NCBI GenBank assembly: GCA_000729835.1
Contig: JFHB01000038.1
Location: 144,884-208,883 of the forward strand
Origin: Atkinsonella hypoxylon
Lineage: Eukaryota > Ascomycota > Sordariomycetes > Hypocreales > Clavicipitaceae
Direction: 5' to 3'
Length of the DNA stretch: 64,000 nt
A program made the position numbers and the translations under genes. The notes beneath the pieces were generated by a model, which made no database searches, was not told the DNA's origin, and saw only the letters and a program-made list of their open reading frames with translations. Positions 61,566-64,000 of this stretch are shown in pieces (position 1 is the stretch's first letter; each line of letters opens with the position of its first letter).

Positions 61566-64000
61566 CTTACCCCTAAAAGATAACTAGAACTAAAAGTAAG
61601 GTTAAAAGTAACCTTTAGGTAAAGGAAACTATATAATATAGAAATACCTTAAACACCTTAGTACTTTTCTAAAAGAATAGAAACTACTATAATTTCTAAA
61701 GAATCTATTAGAGTAATACTATAATAGTAAGGCTAAAAAGAGCTAAAATACTAAAAAAGACTAGAATTAAGCATTTAGTAACTTTAAATATTAGTATATA
61801 AATTAGTAAGCACTATACTATATTAGAAACAATAATCCTTAGCTAAATCTAGTAGATAAAAGGCTAGATCTATATTAAAAGTAAATAACTAAAGTAATAT
61901 ATAGTTTTAAACCCCTAAGGAATAAATAAATTCTATATAGAAGATTACTAATATTAGTTACTTTAAACCCTTTAACAATAGAAATATCTATAAGCTAATT
62001 TTATATAAAGAAAAGTACACTATTTTATATAATATAGAGCTATAGATTTAAGCTGTTAAAGACTACTATAGCTGTAGTGCAATTAACGCCTAAGAAGCTA
62101 TTTACATTAAGCTCTAAACTCTCTTTAAGGGGAACGCATTAATATAGTATAAGTAGTATCTAAATTACTATAAAAAGATAGCTATTTTTAGCAGTTTAAA
62201 CTCTATTTATACTGCTATCTATAAAGAATTTAGTATATAGATCTAGAATATAATAATATAGCTAGATTTAGCTAAGTTTATAGAGTAAAATATAATTAAA
62301 GAAAAATTATTTAGGGAATTTACCTCTAGAGTATTTTAATATATTTATATAAATAGTAAAACTACTAATCTTTAGCTTCTTTTAAGACTTTATTATAAGC
62401 TATACCTAGGATTATAATAGCTATACCTAATTTTAACAGTAAAAAACCTAAGATCTATATATATTACTATAGTAAATAATAAGGTTAAAGATCTATAAGA
62501 GTGCCTAAAGAACCTAAAAAAACAATAAAAATTAAAAGACTATAAGAAAGGTACTAATGCTTATTATACTTAAAGTAAATCTAATAGTAGAAACTCTAAA
62601 AACAATAAAGTAGCTTAAAATAACTAAGCTAACTAGAATAAAAGCAATAGTTAATTTTAGCTTTAACCTTTATTCTATAAAAATTACTAGAATAATTATA
62701 CTTAATACTTACTATAAAACTAAAGAAATTAGCTATTAAGAGAGCAGTAACTTTAGCCTTAATAGAACTAGAATTTAAGAGCTAGCTAGAATTATTAGCT
62801 AGAGCTATAGTATTTTTAGCAGCTTTAACGTTTTTAACAATAAAGCTTACTATAGAATAATAAGAAATATACTTATATAATAACGTTTAAAGATAAATCT
62901 AACTAAAAAGACTATAAAAAGTACCTTAAAAGCTATAAATACTAGCTAATAGAAGAAAAAGAAATAGTTAATACTAATAAGCTATTAACTAGCCTAGAAT
63001 TTAACTTTATTAAAACCTATTTTACTAAAAGTAAAAAAAAGTAAAAGAAAAAGATTTAAATAAAGGTAGACTAAAAGGATTTATAGGGAATCTAGATAGA
63101 GTAAGTAGTTAAAGCAGTTATAAAGCTATAGATTATTAAATCTAGTATTTTAAAGTTAAATTCCTTTCTAAAGATTTCTATTTAATTCTATAATAAAAAA
63201 CTATTATATTAGATCTACCTAAATACTAGAATATCTTTAGTGCTAGTTAATAAAGTATAGTTAACTTAGTTTAATTAAAATATAAAATAGGTAAAGATAG
63301 AGCTAAAACTAGTTACTAAAGTGCAGTTATTCTTCTATATCTCTAAGACAGCTATATTTAACTTCTATATCCCTAGATCTATATATAGTGTGCTTATAAC
63401 TAGCTATTTTACAGTTATAGCTAATGTAATAAGTAACTTAGAACTAAAGCTTCTTTTAGGTTTAACCTTTCTCTATAATTATAGTGTAAAAATTAATTTT
63501 ATCTGCTTTAAAGCTACTATTAGATCTATTTATAATATAGTTATAGAAATAGATATCTTTTAACTAATTTTAAAGATTTTATATTAGAATGTAATAGTAG
63601 TATAAGCTATAATAATTCCGCTAAAATTATAGAAATATATTCTAGTTAAATAGAAGGAGGTAATAGCTAATAAGAAGGCTACTACCTACTATATATACTT
63701 AAAGTTTAAGCTTATTCTAGATATATTACTTAGTATAACTAATTAGAAGTAAATAGTAGCCTATAACTATTTAAATAAATTTATTATAATCTAGAAAAAT
63801 TAAAAGGTTACTTATCTTTAGTATAATAAAGAACTTAAGGCTAATAATATAATTATAAACCTATTTAATTTATATATATATATTTTTTAAGAATATTACG
63901 CCTAATAATAGTTTATTGCTTACTAAAGATTATAAAATATAGAAAAAAGGTAATAGTAGTAGATTTAACCCTAAGAAAGTTAATAATAATATCTCTATAT
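61566..64000 (+). pseudogene. Gypsy-F gag-protease relic, second part
   Basis: Continuation of the Gypsy-F interior. The gag end and zinc-knuckle relic lie near 62600-62710. An 80-codon open stretch at 63321-63563 contains VISNLELKLLLGLTFLYNY, which resembles the LPxxxLLGxDFL block near the end of retroviral-type aspartic proteases (Asp expected where Thr-Phe stands). The order gag then protease fits a gypsy element. Reverse transcriptase would be expected beyond the window. Confidence 0.55.

Larger units (their letters stand above)
60025..64000 (+). mobile_element. Gypsy-F retrotransposon, 5' part (continues past window end)
   Basis: The 5' LTR is 60025-60267 (243 bp), then gag and protease-like coding relics on the + strand. 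It is interrupted at 61243-61565 by a solo Gypsy-B LTR. A zinc-knuckle relic lies at about 62675-62705 (YKNYQNNYTQYL, where CxxCGxxHxxxxC would be expected after Cys-to-Tyr changes). The protease-like piece at 63321-63563 follows. The 3' half and 3' LTR would be beyond 64000. The left flank, ACTAC, is Copia-A LTR. Confidence 0.75.

Noticed and set aside
4479..64000. Mitochondrial DNA insertion or contaminating AT-rich bacterial DNA
   Set aside because: The AT richness comes from transitions in recognisable copia and gypsy elements, and the block joins a nuclear gene without a break.

Overview
The window looks like a filamentous ascomycete chromosome (Pezizomycotina; the protein sequences fit Sordariomycetes, perhaps Hypocreales, but that is a judgement from memory). 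The reasons are short introns with GT..AG ends and CTAA-type branch sites, two recognisable nuclear genes for mitochondrial proteins, and a long block of retrotransposons decayed by C-to-T and G-to-A transitions of the repeat-induced point mutation (RIP) type.

Region 1 (1-4478) is ordinary gene-rich DNA. It holds two complete genes on the + strand: mitochondrial citrate synthase (195-1943, five exons, 472 aa) and a citrate/2-oxoglutarate carrier of the Yhm2 family (3334-4478, three exons, 316 aa). One makes citrate in the matrix and the other exports it, so the neighbours fit one citrate/NADPH shuttle.

Region 2 (about 4500-64000) is an AT-rich, TpA-rich block in which I see no intact gene. 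It is a nest of LTR retrotransposons plus some unassigned repeats. Six families are named here for reference. Copia-A has a ~700 bp LTR; copies lie at 11582-20375 (a single LTR split by an insertion), 20382-28204, 28205-30998 (minus), 48556-49250 (solo LTR, minus) and 52271-60024. Gypsy-B has a 323 bp LTR; copies lie at 11917-20001 (complete), 30999-33807 (minus, partial) and 61243-61565 (solo). Gypsy-C has a 479 bp LTR and spans 35045-46774. Copia-H/G has a ~315 bp LTR; its copies are a minus-strand element at 6965-11581 and a fragment at 4623-4997. Gypsy-F has a 243 bp LTR; copies are a solo LTR at 5974-6216 and an element from 60025 to the window end. D is an unclassified repeat, present twice in opposite orientation.

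The nesting can be read from target-site duplications. Gypsy-B at 11917 sits in a Copia-A LTR (ATATA). The solo Copia-A LTR at 48556 sits in D (GTTAA). The solo Gypsy-B LTR at 61243 sits in Gypsy-F (CTTAC). Gypsy-C sits in D, and Gypsy-F sits in the 3' LTR of a Copia-A copy. Reading frames are still followable over kilobases because damage is almost only transitions: Gln and Trp codons became stops, and the catalytic Asp pairs of three reverse transcriptases became Asn.

No clearly new biological system was found. The best candidates for undescribed content are the ~2.5 kb between pol and the 3' LTR of Gypsy-B, the D repeat, the tRNA-like/SINE-like unit near 49510-49702, and the unassigned 49703-52270 stretch.
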